Assembly (NCBI RefSeq): GCF_011045025.1 | Contig: NZ_JAAKZX010000035.1 | Span: 1-59,349 of the forward strand | Source of the DNA: Streptomyces ureilyticus | GTDB taxonomy: Bacteria > Actinomycetota > Actinomycetes > Streptomycetales > Streptomycetaceae | Direction of reading: 5' to 3' | Length of the DNA: 59,349 nt | Part shown: piece by piece, positions 26,009 through 35,461 of the stretch | How positions within the stretch are numbered: position 1 is the stretch's first letter | Layout: each line of letters begins with the position of its first letter | Translations under genes and position numbers: made by a program | Notes under the pieces: generated by a model | Told to the model about the DNA's origin: nothing | Database searches by the model: none | The model's input: the letters and a program-made list of their open reading frames with translations, nothing else

Positions 26009-27883
26009 ATGACTGAGCTCTCCGAGGCTGTCGCCGGCGTGCAGCCCACCGCACCCGAGGGCGCACACCTGACCACGCTCCGCGGCCCGCACGACGTGCG
26101 TGCCCTGCCGACCGGACGGCTCGCGGCCCTGGCCCAGGACATCCGCACGTTCCTGATCGAGAAGGTCTGCGCATCGGGCGGCCATCTGGGTCCCAACCTG
26201 GGCGTCGTGGAACTGACCATCGCCCTGCACCGCGTCTTCGACTCGCCCCGCGATGCAATTCTCTTCGACACCGGCCACCAGGCCTACGTTCACAAGATCC
26301 TGACCGGACGCGCCGCGGACTTCGACCGGCTGCGTCAGGCCGGAGGACTGTCCGGCTACCCCTCGCACGCCGAGTCGGTACACGACTGGAGCGAGAACTC
26401 TCACGCCTCCGCCTCCCTCTCCTATGCCGACGGCCTGGCCAAAGCCAACGAACTGCGCGGATACCGGGACCGGTCGGTGGTCGCCGTCATCGGCGACGGA
26501 GCCATGACCGGCGGCATGGCCTGGGAAGCGCTGAACAACATCGGCGCGAGCGAGCGTCCGGTGGTCGTGGTCCTCAACGACAACGGTCGCTCCTACGCCC
26601 CCACCACCGGGGCCCTCACCAACCAGCTGCACGCCCTGAGGCAATCCGGCGCCCGCACAGCCGTATCGGACCAGGCCAGTGCGAATCTGTTCACCCAGAC
26701 CGGCTTCACCTACCTGGGTCCCGTCGACGGCCACGACACCGAAGCCCTGCAGGCTGTCCTGGAGCAGGCCCGCATCCTGCGGCGGCCTGTACTCGTGCAC
26801 GCGGTGACCGTCAAAGGCTGGGGATTCGGGCCTGCCGAGGGCGATGAGGCGGACTGCCTGCACGCGGTGGGCACCGTGGACGCGGTCACCGGCCGGCCCG
26901 CCCCCACCTCCGGTCCGCCCGCGGTGTCGTGGACCAGCCTGTTCGGCCAGGCCCTGCTCGAGTTGGCCGCTGAACGCGAGAACCTGGTGGCCATCACCGC
27001 CTCCATGCTCCGCCCCACCGGCCTGTATCCGATGGCGGTGAGGTACCCCGAGCGGGTCTTCGACGTCGGAATCGCCGAGCAGCATGCCGTCACCTCCGCG
27101 GCCGGTCTGGCCATGGGGGGCTTCCACCCCGTCGTCGCCCTCTACTCCACCTTCCTCACCCGGGCCGCGGACCAGGTCCTCATGGACGTGGCCCTGCACC
27201 GGCTGCCGGTCACCTTCGTCCTGGACCGGGCGGGCATCACCGGCCCCGACGGCGCCTCACACCACGGCATGTGGGACGCCTCCCTCCTCGGCATCGTGCC
27301 CGGCCTGCGGTTGGCGGTGCCCCGCGACGGCGGCCAACTGCGGTCGCTGCTGCGTGAAGCCACCGCGCACGAGGGACCCACCGCTCTTCGCTTCCCCAAA
27401 GGAACAGCCGAGCAGGGCCTGGAAGCCGTACGCCGCGCCGGGAGTGTGGATGTCCTGTCGGAGTCCGGGATCCGGGACGTCCTCCTGGTCTCCTACGGAC
27501 CGATGGCCCATAGGTGCCTGCAGGCCGCCACCCAGCTCACCGAGAAGGGGATCGGAGCGACCGTCGCCGACCCCCGCTGGGCGATACCCGTCGCACCCGA
27601 ACTGCTCGACATGACCGCCCGGCACCGGATGGTCATCACCGTGGAGGACAACTCCCGCACCGGAGGCCTCGGCAGCACCCTCGCCCAGACCTTGCGGGAC
27701 AACGCGATCACCACCCCCGTCCACAATCTGGGGCTGCCGCGCGCCTTCCTCACGCACGGCCCCCGCGAACAACTGCTGGCCGATGCCGGCCTGTCGGCCG
27801 AGCAGATCGCCTACGCGGTCCTGCGCGCCCGTGCCGGAAAACCTCTCCAGCCCACTGCCACCACCGCCGGGAGCCCTCAATGA
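26009..27883 (+). CDS. dxs: 1-deoxy-D-xylulose-5-phosphate synthase
   Basis: A 624-residue DXS, the first enzyme of the MEP isoprenoid pathway (pyruvate plus glyceraldehyde 3-phosphate, thiamine diphosphate). Blocks: [35 protein letters not shown], the ThDP motif [38 protein letters not shown] and [15 protein letters not shown]. The start at 26009 has GGGAGG before it, and the upstream open frame is not conserved-looking. It is likely an extra copy dedicated to this pathway, since it is coupled to ispG (ATGA overlap). Confidence 0.95.
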   Translation: MTELSEAVAGVQPTAPEGAHLTTLRGPHDVRALPTGRLAALAQDIRTFLIEKVCASGGHLGPNLGVVELTIALHRVFDSPRDAILFDTGHQAYVHKILTGRAADFDRLRQAGGLSGYPSHAESVHDWSENSHASASLSYADGLAKANELRGYRDRSVVAVIGDGAMTGGMAWEALNNIGASERPVVVVLNDNGRSYAPTTGALTNQLHALRQSGARTAVSDQASANLFTQTGFTYLGPVDGHDTEALQAVLEQARILRRPVLVHAVTVKGWGFGPAEGDEADCLHAVGTVDAVTGRPAPTSGPPAVSWTSLFGQALLELAAERENLVAITASMLRPTGLYPMAVRYPERVFDVGIAEQHAVTSAAGLAMGGFHPVVALYSTFLTRAADQVLMDVALHRLPVTFVLDRAGITGPDGASHHGMWDASLLGIVPGLRLAVPRDGGQLRSLLREATAHEGPTALRFPKGTAEQGLEAVRRAGSVDVLSESGIRDVLLVSYGPMAHRCLQAATQLTEKGIGATVADPRWAIPVAPELLDMTARHRMVITVEDNSRTGGLGSTLAQTLRDNAITTPVHNLGLPRAFLTHGPREQLLADAGLSAEQIAYAVLRARAGKPLQPTATTAGSPQ

Positions 27884-29019
27884 CCGCCGTCGGCCTCCCC
27901 CTTCCCACCATTCCCCCTGCTCCGGTGCGCCGCCGCAGTCGGCAGATCCACGTCGCCGATGTCCCCGTAGGCGGCGGCGCACCGGTCTCCGTCCAGTCCA
28001 TGACCACCACCCCCACCGCGAACGTGGACGCGACGCTGCAGCAGATCGCCGAACTGACCGCGGCCGGATGCGAGATCGTACGCGTCGCGGTGCCCTCCCA
28101 GGACGACGCCGACGCCCTGCCCGCGATCGCCGCGAAGTCGAAGATCCCCGTCATCGCCGACATCCACTTCCAGCCCCGCTACGTCTTCGCCGCCCTGAAC
28201 GCCGGCTGCGCCGCGGTGCGGGTCAACCCCGGCAACATCAAAGCCTTCGACGACAAGGTCAAAGAGATAGCGAAGGCTGCCACCGCGGCCGGGGTGCCGA
28301 TCCGCATCGGTGTCAACGCCGGCAGTCTGGACCGGCGGCTGCTGGCCAAGTACGGCAAAGCCACCCCCGAGGCACTGACGGAGTCCGCGCTGTGGGAGTG
28401 CTCCCTGTTCGAGGAGCACGGCTTCACCGACCTGAAGATCTCCGTCAAGCACCACGACCCCATGACCATGGTCGCTGCCTACCGCCACCTCGCCGCCGCC
28501 TGCGACTATCCCCTGCACCTGGGCGTCACCGAAGCCGGTCCGCCACCCCAGGGCACCGTCAAATCCGCGACCGCCTTCGCGATCCTCCTCAACGAGGGCA
28601 TCGGTGACACGATCCGCGTCTCCCTGACCGCACCCCCCGTCGAAGAGGTCAAGACCGGCCAGCAGATCCTGCAATCGCTGGGCTTGCGCGCCCGCCAGCT
28701 GGAGATCGTCTCGTGTCCCTCGTGCGGCCGCGCCCAGGTCGACGTCTACGCCCTCACCGAACGCGTCACCGCTGCCCTGGACGGATTCCCCTACCCGCTG
28801 CGCGTGGCGGTCATGGGCTGCGTCGTCAACGGGCCGGGCGAAGCACGCGAAGCCGACCTCGGCGTCGCCTCCGGCAACGGCAAGGGCCAGATCTTCGTCA
28901 AGGGCGAGGTCGTCAAGACCGTCCCCGAGTCGAAGATCGTCGACGTCCTCGTCGAGGAAGCGATGCGGTTGGGCGAACAACTGGCCCTGGAAACCGTGGA
29001 GGTGGAGAGCCAGGCGTGA
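27880..29019 (+). CDS. ispG: 4-hydroxy-3-methylbut-2-enyl diphosphate synthase
   Basis: A 379-residue IspG (GcpE). It converts methylerythritol cyclodiphosphate to HMBPP with a [4Fe-4S] cluster. The N-terminal TIM-barrel part shows [19 protein letters not shown] and [18 protein letters not shown]. The cluster Cys residues lie in [14 protein letters not shown] and [20 protein letters not shown]. It starts at the ATGA overlap with dxs, so they are translated in tandem. Confidence 0.96.
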   Translation: MTAVGLPLPTIPPAPVRRRSRQIHVADVPVGGGAPVSVQSMTTTPTANVDATLQQIAELTAAGCEIVRVAVPSQDDADALPAIAAKSKIPVIADIHFQPRYVFAALNAGCAAVRVNPGNIKAFDDKVKEIAKAATAAGVPIRIGVNAGSLDRRLLAKYGKATPEALTESALWECSLFEEHGFTDLKISVKHHDPMTMVAAYRHLAAACDYPLHLGVTEAGPPPQGTVKSATAFAILLNEGIGDTIRVSLTAPPVEEVKTGQQILQSLGLRARQLEIVSCPSCGRAQVDVYALTERVTAALDGFPYPLRVAVMGCVVNGPGEAREADLGVASGNGKGQIFVKGEVVKTVPESKIVDVLVEEAMRLGEQLALETVEVESQA

Positions 29020-29148
29020 GTGCACAGGCCCCGGCCCTCGTCTTCGACCCTCTGGACGACCCCGGAAGGCAAAGTCACCGTCCATCCTCATCGACACCAT
29101 CACGGCCGTATTGCGTTCCCTGGCCTTCACCACAACGTCGAGGACCAC

Positions 29149-30126
29149 ATGACCAACCCGCCCGCAGTACCCGAACCGGCCGCACGCCCCCGCCGCGTTC
29201 TGCTCGCCTCTCCCCGCGGCTGGTGCGCGGGCGTGGACCGCGCCGTGCTGGCCGTCGAGAAGGCCCTGGAACAGTACGGGCCGCCCATCTACGTCCGCCA
29301 CGAGATCGTGCACAACAAACACGTCGTGCAGACCCTGGAGAAGAAGGGCGCCGTCTTCGTCGAACGCACGGACGAGGTACCCGAGGGAGCCATCGTTCTG
29401 CTGTCCGCCCACGGCGTCGCCCCAACTGTCCACGCCGAAGCCGCCGCGCGCAACCTCGCGACCATCGACGCGACCTGCCCGCTGGTCACCAAAGTCCACA
29501 GGGAAGCCGTCCGGTACGCACAGCAGGACTACGACATCCTCCTGATCGGCCACGAAGGCCACGAAGAGGTCATCGGCACCAGCGGCGAAGCCCCCGACCA
29601 CATCACCGTGGTCGACGGCCCCCAGGACGTCGCGAACCTCTCGGTACGCGACGAATCCAAGGTCGTCTGGCTCTCCCAGACCACCCTGTCCGTCGACGAA
29701 ACCATGGAAACCGTCAACGCCCTCAAGACGCGTTTCCCGAACCTGACCTCCCCGCCCAGCGACGACATTTGCTACGCCACGCAGAACCGCCAGACCGCGG
29801 TGAAGAAGCTCGCCGAGGACGCCGAAGTCATCATCGTCGTCGGCTCCAAGAACTCCTCCAACTCCGTCCGCATGGTCGAGGTCGCCCTCGACGCCGGCGC
29901 GCCCGCCGCCCACCTGGTCGACTTCGCCCACGAGATCGACGAAGCCTGGCTGGAGGGCATCACCACTGTGGGCCTGACCTCCGGCGCCTCCGCCCCCGAC
30001 GTCCTGGTCGACGGCGTACTGCAATGGCTCGCCGAGCGCGGCTACGACCATGTCGATACCGTGACGACCGCCGACGAGTCCATCACCTTTGCCCTCCCAC
30101 ACGAACTCCGTCGCAATCTGCGATGA
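29149..30126 (+). CDS. ispH: 4-hydroxy-3-methylbut-2-enyl diphosphate reductase
   Basis: A 325-residue IspH (LytB), which reduces HMBPP to IPP and DMAPP. The three cluster Cys are in [29 protein letters not shown] and [14 protein letters not shown]; the catalytic Glu motif is seen in [13 protein letters not shown], and the C-terminal [14 protein letters not shown] is typical. The ATG at 29149 follows CGAGGA and is preferred over an earlier in-frame codon at 29020. With dxs and ispG it boosts isoprenoid supply for the locus. Confidence 0.95.
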   Translation: MTNPPAVPEPAARPRRVLLASPRGWCAGVDRAVLAVEKALEQYGPPIYVRHEIVHNKHVVQTLEKKGAVFVERTDEVPEGAIVLLSAHGVAPTVHAEAAARNLATIDATCPLVTKVHREAVRYAQQDYDILLIGHEGHEEVIGTSGEAPDHITVVDGPQDVANLSVRDESKVVWLSQTTLSVDETMETVNALKTRFPNLTSPPSDDICYATQNRQTAVKKLAEDAEVIIVVGSKNSSNSVRMVEVALDAGAPAAHLVDFAHEIDEAWLEGITTVGLTSGASAPDVLVDGVLQWLAERGYDHVDTVTTADESITFALPHELRRNLR

Positions 30127-30149
30127 CACCACGACTACCCCGGGAGCAT

Positions 30150-30283
30150 GGACCGCGCGCTCCCCCTTCGGCGGGCACGCCGATCAGCTCGTGCAGGATG
30201 ATCGGCGAGTACGGCAGCGCGAAGTTCCGGTGCAGATCGGCGGGTTGTTCCAGGCCGACGAAGTCCCCGGTGAGTGCCCGCGA
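30150..30283 (-). pseudogene. Possible cytochrome P450 fragment
   Basis: The minus strand reads LTGDFVGLEQPADLHRNFAL and then PYSPIILHELIGVPAEGG, which matches the D-L-x-x-x-F-A-x-P-x-x-x-x-x-x-E-L-x-GVP part of bacterial P450s. About 40 residues survive and neither haem loop nor I-helix is present. It may be the stump of a second P450 gene of the locus. Confidence 0.45.
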
Positions 30284-30433
30284 CTGCCGTCCCCGCGACC
30301 CACATGTGCCGCGACGGGACCGCGCACAATCGAGGAACGCCCCTGTTGATGCGTATGATCGGACAAGGCTTGGTTGGTCGATTCGCGCATTCCGCCAACT
30401 CCTCTGCGTGGCGGGGCGGTAACAGGAGGAGCG

Positions 30434-32383
30434 GTGGCCTTAACCCCGGGCCTGAAGGCGGAGGACGAGGAGACCACGCTCGTCGGCCGAGATCTTGAAC
30501 TCGCTCTGATCAGCGAGCATCTGCGCGGCACGGGCGACGGGCGCGCGGTCCTGCTCCGCGGAGCCGCCGGCATCGGAAAGACCCGGCTGATGTCCGCCGA
30601 ATTGGGCGCCGGCGCCCGCGTCCTCACCGTCAAGTGCCAGGAGAGCGGTGGCGCCGCCTACGAGGCCGTGCGCGGACTGTTCGCCCCGCTCGGCCTCACC
30701 GACGGCGACCCCGCGAGCCACCCCCTGCTCGCCGGGAGCGCCACACTCGCCCACAGTGCCACACTAGCCCTCCCGGCGGACGGCGCCCCCGACGGCCAAC
30801 CGGCCGACATGTACGGCGTCATGCACGGCCGTTACTGGCTCACCGCCTCCCTTGCCGCCGAACGGCCCCTGATCCTCGCCGTCGACGACCTCCAGTGGTG
30901 CGACGAGGCATCGCTGCGCTGGTTCGGCTTCCTGCTTCGCCGGGCCGAGGGCCTGCCCGTCGCCCTGCTCCTCACCCTGCGCTCCGAGGTCGAGCACGCG
31001 CGTCCCGACATGCTGGACGAGATGGCGGACGTCGCCTCCTGCCTCACCGTCGACGTCGAGCCGCTCACGGACGACCCCGTACACGACATGCTCGCCGAGG
31101 CCCTCGCCAGCACGCCCGGCCCGTCCCTCGTCGAACGCTGCATGGAGCTCACCGGCGGCACCCCGTTCCTGGTCCGGTTCGTGGTGCACGAGCTGAGGGA
31201 GTCCGCTCCGGTCGCCGGACTCAGCGCCGCCGCGCTCGGAGACGGCCTCGGGCACGGCGCGGTGGCCCGCTTCCACCTCGACCGACTCACTCCCGAACGG
31301 CTTGCCATGGCGAAGGCCCTCGCCGTACTGGAGTCCGACGACATCGAAGCCGCAGCCCTCGCCGGCCCCGCCGCCGGCCCCGCCGCCGGCGCCGTCGACG
31401 CCCTGCGCGCCGCCGGACTGCTGCGCCCGACACCCTCGCCTACCGCCACGACCTCATGCGCCAGGCCGTCCTCGACTCCACACCCGCCGAGGAACGTCTC
31501 GCGCTGCGCGAGCGCGCCGCCCGCCTGCTCAACGACTCCGGGCGCCCCAGCGACCAGGTCGCCGTCCAGCTGATGCACCTGCCCGAGGTGCCCGAGCCCT
31601 GGATGGTCACCGCCTGCGCTCCGCCGCCCTCGGCGCCGAGCAGCGCGGCGCCCCCGCCGGCCAGTACCACTCCCGCGCCCTGCGGCACGACCCCGACGAC
31701 ATCGAACTGCTGACCGACTCGGCCCGGATCCTCGCCCACACCGACCACCCCACCGCGCTCAGCCGGCTGGAGCACGCGCTGTCCCTCGCCACCGACCCAC
31801 GTCTGCGCTGCCGCCTCGTCCTGCAGTACGTCATCACCTCGCTCGGCGCCCAGAACTCACTGCGCGCCTTCGAGTTGGTGGGCGAGACGCTGCCCATGGT
31901 CGAGTCCGCCCTCGGCGACTCCCCCGGGGAACAGGTGCTGCGCACCCTCGTCGAGGCGATAGCACTGGTCTCCGGGCTCGACGAGAAGTCCACCGTGCGC
32001 CGCGTCAGGGAGCGCTTCCGCGACCGTGTGCCGCCGCCCGGCGAGACCGCCGAGGAGCGCCTGCTGCTCGGCATGCTGTGCGCGCTCGGCACCCTGGAGG
32101 GCCGCCCCGCCGCCGAGCTAGTCCCGATGGCCGAGCAGGTCCTGCGAGTCGGCGAGGTCTCGCTGGGCGGCTGGGGCGCCCTGGGCGCCAGCCTCACCCT
32201 GTACCTCGCCGACGAGATCAAGCCCGTCGAGTTCGTGCTCACCGCCCTGCTGGAGCACGCCCAGAAGAGCGGCCAGGCCTGGAGCAGCGCCCTCGCCTCC
32301 ACCACCCGCGCCTCGGTGCACCTGTGGACCGGCACCATCTCACTGGCGCTGGCGGACGCGCAGCTCGCCTTGACCTTGTCCAC
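30434..32383 (+). pseudogene. LuxR-family (LAL type) ATPase regulator, frameshifted and cut by IS3
   Basis: From GTG 30434 (AGGAGGAG before it) the reading begins with an AAA ATPase domain: LVGRDLELALISEHL, Walker A GAAGIGKTRL, Walker B-like LILAVDDLQWCDEASLRW. The frame then shifts near 31425 (continuing as PDTLAYRHDLMRQAVLDSTP) and again near 31610 (LRSAALGAEQRGAPAGQYHS), and the gene is cut at 32383 by an IS3-type end. The C-terminal LuxR HTH is lost. Full relatives are about 900 residues and often activate clusters, so its loss may matter for regulation here. Confidence 0.85.
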
Positions 32384-32625
32384 TGAGCTGCCCCGAGTTT
32401 CGTAGAGTCCGGTGATCTTGTTTCAGGCGGACTGCGGGGCTTGCTGCTGGCTCTGCCAGAAGTCGCGTTCGTATTCGGCAGGCGGTACGTAGTCGAGGGC
32501 GGAGTGGAGGCGTTCTTCGTTGTACCACGTGACCCTCGGGAAGATCGCCCGCTCGACCTGGTCGACGTCCCGCCACGGCCCTTGCATCTCGATCAGAGCG
32601 TGCGGGCCTCCCAGTCGTTGCATCC
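32384..32625 (-). mobile_element. IS3-family remnant (end of OrfB plus terminal repeat)
   Basis: The minus strand encodes the end of an IS3 integrase: GPWRDVDQVERAIFPRVTWY, NEERLHSALDYVPPAEYERD, stop at 32423. The element tip starts at about 32384 with TGAGCTGCCCCGAGTTTC, just where the LuxR-type reading stops. The rest of the transposase is gone. Confidence 0.8.
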
Positions 32626-32783
32626 GGAAAGTGATCCAGAACCACTTTTACAAGACCACCGACAGGTTCAGAAGCTCCACGAGCTCGGCGCCACGGTCAC
32701 CGTCGCCGACCTGGGCCCCCGACAATGCCCGCACGAGGCACCCCGATTACATCGACGACCTACTGCTGCACCTGACCGAGTGA
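32626..32783 (+). pseudogene. Unidentified C-terminal gene remnant
   Basis: Two frames together read TTDQVQKLHELGATVTVADL and DNARTRHPDYIDDLLLHLTE before a TGA at 32783. The first part looks like a Rossmann-type strand. I do not recognise the family; a one-base shift separates the pieces. Confidence 0.35.
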
Positions 32784-33026
32784 CCTCGGTTCTCCAGCAT
32801 CGCCCCCACCGCCTCGCCGCCTGCACCTTGGTCTCGAGGGTCATCGATGGCCGGGGGACTTTCAACTCCGAGACTTGGTGCGAGGCTGACTGGATCTTCC
32901 GAGCACTCGGGAGGACCTGACTTGCAGGACACAAAGGGGACACCCGGCGACTGGCTCCTCGGCGCGAACTTCCCCTGCTTTCTGCTTGAGAGGGGGCCAA
33001 GGTTACCGAGCGTCACAGCATACAGG
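32784..33026. other. Gap after remnant, before histidine kinase end
   Basis: No gene or clear hairpin is seen. A response-regulator gene would be expected here, downstream of the kinase, and is absent. Confidence 0.4.
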
Positions 33027-34172
33027 TCACGCTCCGGTGATCTTCGAATCGTTGAGGGGGAGGGTGACACGTAGGCGGTACGTGCCGCGGGACAGCGGTC
33101 CGTGCTCCAGTTGCCCGCCCAGCGGTGTGATGCGCTGCTCCAGCCCGACCAATCCCGTGCCGCCCTCCATTTGCTGGCCGGACACCGGGCGCACTCCGTT
33201 GTTGACCACTTCGAGGGAAATCGTTCCTGGGCTCGGTGCGGTGAGGGTGATGGTGCAGGCAGTGGCCTCGGCGGCGTGCCGGATAACGTTCGTGGCCGCT
33301 TCCTGGACGGACCGCCCGAGTACGTCGCGCGCATCGTCCGACAGTGCCGGGAGGCGATGCTCATCGGCCACAGTGCACTGTATGCCGGAGGCGTGCAGGA
33401 GGGACCGGGCGCCTTCCAGTTCGTCCTGGAGAGAGGGGGGGCGGGCGGCGTTTGCCACCGCACGGATCTCACTTTGTGAACTTTGTGCCAGCACGCGCAC
33501 TTCCTCGATCTCCTCCAGCGTGCCGGCGCGGGCGGCCAGTTCCGACTTGAGAGCGATGACGGCCAGATTGCGGCCCAGTGTGTCGTACAGGTCGTGGGAC
33601 ATGCGTAGACGCTCTTCGGTCACGGCGAGCAGCGCCGCCACGTCCGCTGCCGCCTCCAGCCGGGAGACGACTGAAACAAGCCACGTCGTCGAGTAGATGG
33701 CGGCGATGATCGCGAGGTGCACACTGCCGGCAGCGGCCGCCGCGGGCAGCGGGTGGGGAAGGGTGAAGACGGCGGTGGCCCCGACGCATGCCCCGGCTGT
33801 GTACACCTGCACGCGTAGGGGCAGTTCGGCCGTAGCGACGGCTGCGGGGACGATGGCGACACCGGCGAGCGGGGCGGCCTGCGTGGGCTCGAAGGCGCCT
33901 GCGAGAGGGGAGAGCCACAGACAGACCAGCCACACCAGGGTGGGGGACATCAGGACGAGCGGTGAGACCCGGTAGGGGTGACCGGTCCACACCGGCCACA
34001 GTAACGCTCCCAGATGAAGGACGTAGAGGAAGGATAAGAGAAGGAGGGGAAGGCGTGGTCGGGATAGGTCCGCAATGAACACGAGCGCCACGGGGGGAGC
34101 GGCCAGGCAAACGGCCAGCCCTTGGCGGGCGTGTTGGGCGACTTTCGCGGCGTCTCGGTGTGTGGTAGTCAA
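33027..34172 (-). CDS. NarL-partner type sensor histidine kinase lacking the phospho-acceptor His
   Basis: About 381 residues from TTG 34172. Five or six membrane spans come first (APPVALVFIADLS, LPLLLLSFLYVLHLGALL and others), followed by a HisKA_3-type dimerisation domain and an ATPase domain (N box VQEAATNVIRHA, G box GGTGLVGLEQRI). The dimerisation helix reads RMSHDLYDTLGRNLAVIALK, where relatives have D-L-H-D; the conserved His is Tyr (TAC), one base from CAC. A His three residues earlier might not substitute. No response regulator is adjacent. The upstream DNA is an IS1380 stump, so the N-terminus may be altered. Confidence 0.8.
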   Translation of the reverse strand: MTTTHRDAAKVAQHARQGLAVCLAAPPVALVFIADLSRPRLPLLLLSFLYVLHLGALLWPVWTGHPYRVSPLVLMSPTLVWLVCLWLSPLAGAFEPTQAAPLAGVAIVPAAVATAELPLRVQVYTAGACVGATAVFTLPHPLPAAAAAGSVHLAIIAAIYSTTWLVSVVSRLEAAADVAALLAVTEERLRMSHDLYDTLGRNLAVIALKSELAARAGTLEEIEEVRVLAQSSQSEIRAVANAARPPSLQDELEGARSLLHASGIQCTVADEHRLPALSDDARDVLGRSVQEAATNVIRHAAEATACTITLTAPSPGTISLEVVNNGVRPVSGQQMEGGTGLVGLEQRITPLGGQLEHGPLSRGTYRLRVTLPLNDSKITGA

Positions 34173-34174
34173 TC

Positions 34175-34375
34175 GCGCGGGTCCCAACGGAAGGCGCGGC
34201 GGATCTTGCCCGGGTCGTGCACGGCCCGCGGCTTGCGCCACGGCGCCAATGCCACCGATATCGCGGTGTCCAGACCGGACTTGCGGACTGTCTCGACCAG
34301 AAAGTCCGCCCCGCTGCCGCCCTCGACGCCGACACGCGGGTACAAACCCAATACGTTTACTCACCTTGAGAGTGC
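34175..34375 (-). pseudogene. IS1380-family transposase N-terminal remnant
   Basis: The minus strand, with one frameshift, reads VSKRIG, YPRVGVEGGSGADFLVETVR and ISVALAPWRKPRAVHDPGKI, the characteristic start of IS1380 transposases in actinobacteria. It then joins the kinase gene directly. Confidence 0.7.
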
Positions 34376-34470
34376 TCCTTTCCGTGCAGCCAATAGGACC
34401 CTGGACAAGTCTCATCGTTGCAGTTCAGGAGCCCTCTCCGCTTATTTGGTCAAGGCGTGGACGAGTACGC
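34376..34470. other. Short spacer between IS1380 and RiPP remnants
   Basis: No feature is visible. Confidence 0.3.
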
Positions 34471-34560
34471 TCATGAAAGCGCGATGCTAATGCAGTGCTC
34501 TTCGCCCGTGGCGTTGCGGTTGGCCCGCTCGGCGGCATGTGACGGGGAATTCATCCGCAT
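34471..34560 (-). pseudogene. Decayed linaridin-like precursor gene
   Basis: The minus strand encodes 29 residues with SHAAERANRNATGEEHC before a stop. This matches the leader of the precursor at 43026 (SRAAEWANHNATGEEHS). The ribosome site CGGAAGGAATAGTGTC also matches its counterpart, as does the upstream promoter (TTGTCT, 17 bp, TAGCAT). The C-terminal half is missing. It is a dead paralogous copy in opposite orientation. Confidence 0.85.
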
Positions 34561-34779
34561 GACACTATTCCTTCCGTCGCGGATGCTGTCTGGATTCGGG
34601 AACAGACGGGTTCGCATTTTCTGGGGAACTTTCACCCCTGGCAATGGTCATGCTAGGCACGGCCATTACGTGAGACAACGTAGGCGGCCCACCCCCGCCG
34701 TCCTCCAGGGGATCACCTAGACGAGGCGAACGCAGCCACCGGCGCCGGGTCCACGGGACACGCCCTCGCCTTGCGGTTG
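34561..34779 (-). promoter_or_regulatory. Relict promoter region of the decayed precursor gene
   Basis: On the minus strand the segment parallels 42846-43025: TTGTCT and TAGCAT 17 bp apart, then AAAGTTCCCC, then a region ending in GGAAGGA before the ATG. The operator-like site in front is poorer than in the intact locus. Confidence 0.6.
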
Positions 34780-34866
34780 CCAGGAATTGCCTGGCGGCCA
34801 GTTCGGCGTACAGCTGGTCCTTGGCGACCAGCTCGTGGTGCGTGCCGACAGCGCGCCGCGCCGGCG
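34780..34866 (-). pseudogene. Tail of a decayed ABC transporter gene
   Basis: The minus-strand reading GTHHELVAKDQLYAELAARQ and FLATA parallels the last residues of the transporter at 41067-42845 ([25 protein letters not shown]). It is fused on its upstream side to an IS5-type fragment. Gene order (transporter then precursor) is the same as in the intact locus. Confidence 0.85.
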
Positions 34867-34867
34867 T

Positions 34868-35035
34868 CGATGCACAGCCGCTGCCCAGAACGTAGATGAT
34901 GGCCGTGAGCAGCGTCTCATCAGGCGTGTCCTGTGTTCCGCCGCCCTGCGACCGCACCCTCGACGGCGGGATCAGCGGCTTCGCGATCTCCCACAGCCCG
35001 TGCGGAACAATCCAACTCCACGTTCCCGGCCCCAT
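34868..35035 (-). pseudogene. IS5-family transposase N-terminal fragment
   Basis: The minus strand reads WIVPHGLWEIAKPLIPPSRV, then GGGTQDTPDETLLTAIIYVL and SGCA, the usual start of IS5-type transposases. It stops where the transporter tail begins. Confidence 0.75.
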
Positions 35036-35083
35036 GTTGAGTCAACGTCCGCCTCACCACACAGGACACCGTCTTAGGTTTCG

Positions 35084-35407
35084 CACCGGCCTTGACCTGC
35101 GCCTGGTCCGCTACATCACGGCCGTCGCCGAGCACCGGTATTTCGGCCGCGCCGCTGCAGCCCTGCACATCACTCAGCCGTCCCTGAGTCGTCAAGTCCG
35201 CTGTCTGGAACGGAAATTGGGCGCCAGTCTGCTGGATCGCACCCGCTCGAGGCACCCGGCTCACCGAAGCCGGAGAGGTCCTCCTGCCCCGCGCCAAGGC
35301 CCTGCTGCGCTCAGCCGCCCATGCCGCGGCGTACCTCGCGCCGCCGCCGAGCCATGCTCCTTGCGGGTACCTGGCCCCCGAGGTTCACCCCGGATTTCGC
35401 CGAGTGA
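35084..35407 (+). pseudogene. LysR-family regulator fragment, frameshifted
   Basis: The HTH part is clear: LRLVRYITAVAEHRYFGRAA, ALHITQPSLSRQVRCLERKL, GASLLDRT. A one-base shift then gives RGTRLTEAGEVLLPRAKALL before the reading ends at 35407. The effector-binding domain is missing, so it could at most make a DNA-binding stub. Confidence 0.8.
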
Positions 35408-35461
35408 TCGCGTGAGGAGGGCGGCAGGCCGCAGCCGCGTTCCCGCCCTCCTCCCTCTTCC

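Noticed and set aside
27877..30132. 751-codon minus-strand frame across ispG and ispH
   Set aside because: It lies opposite two certain genes and shows low-complexity Gly/Asp/Val composition typical of antisense reading.
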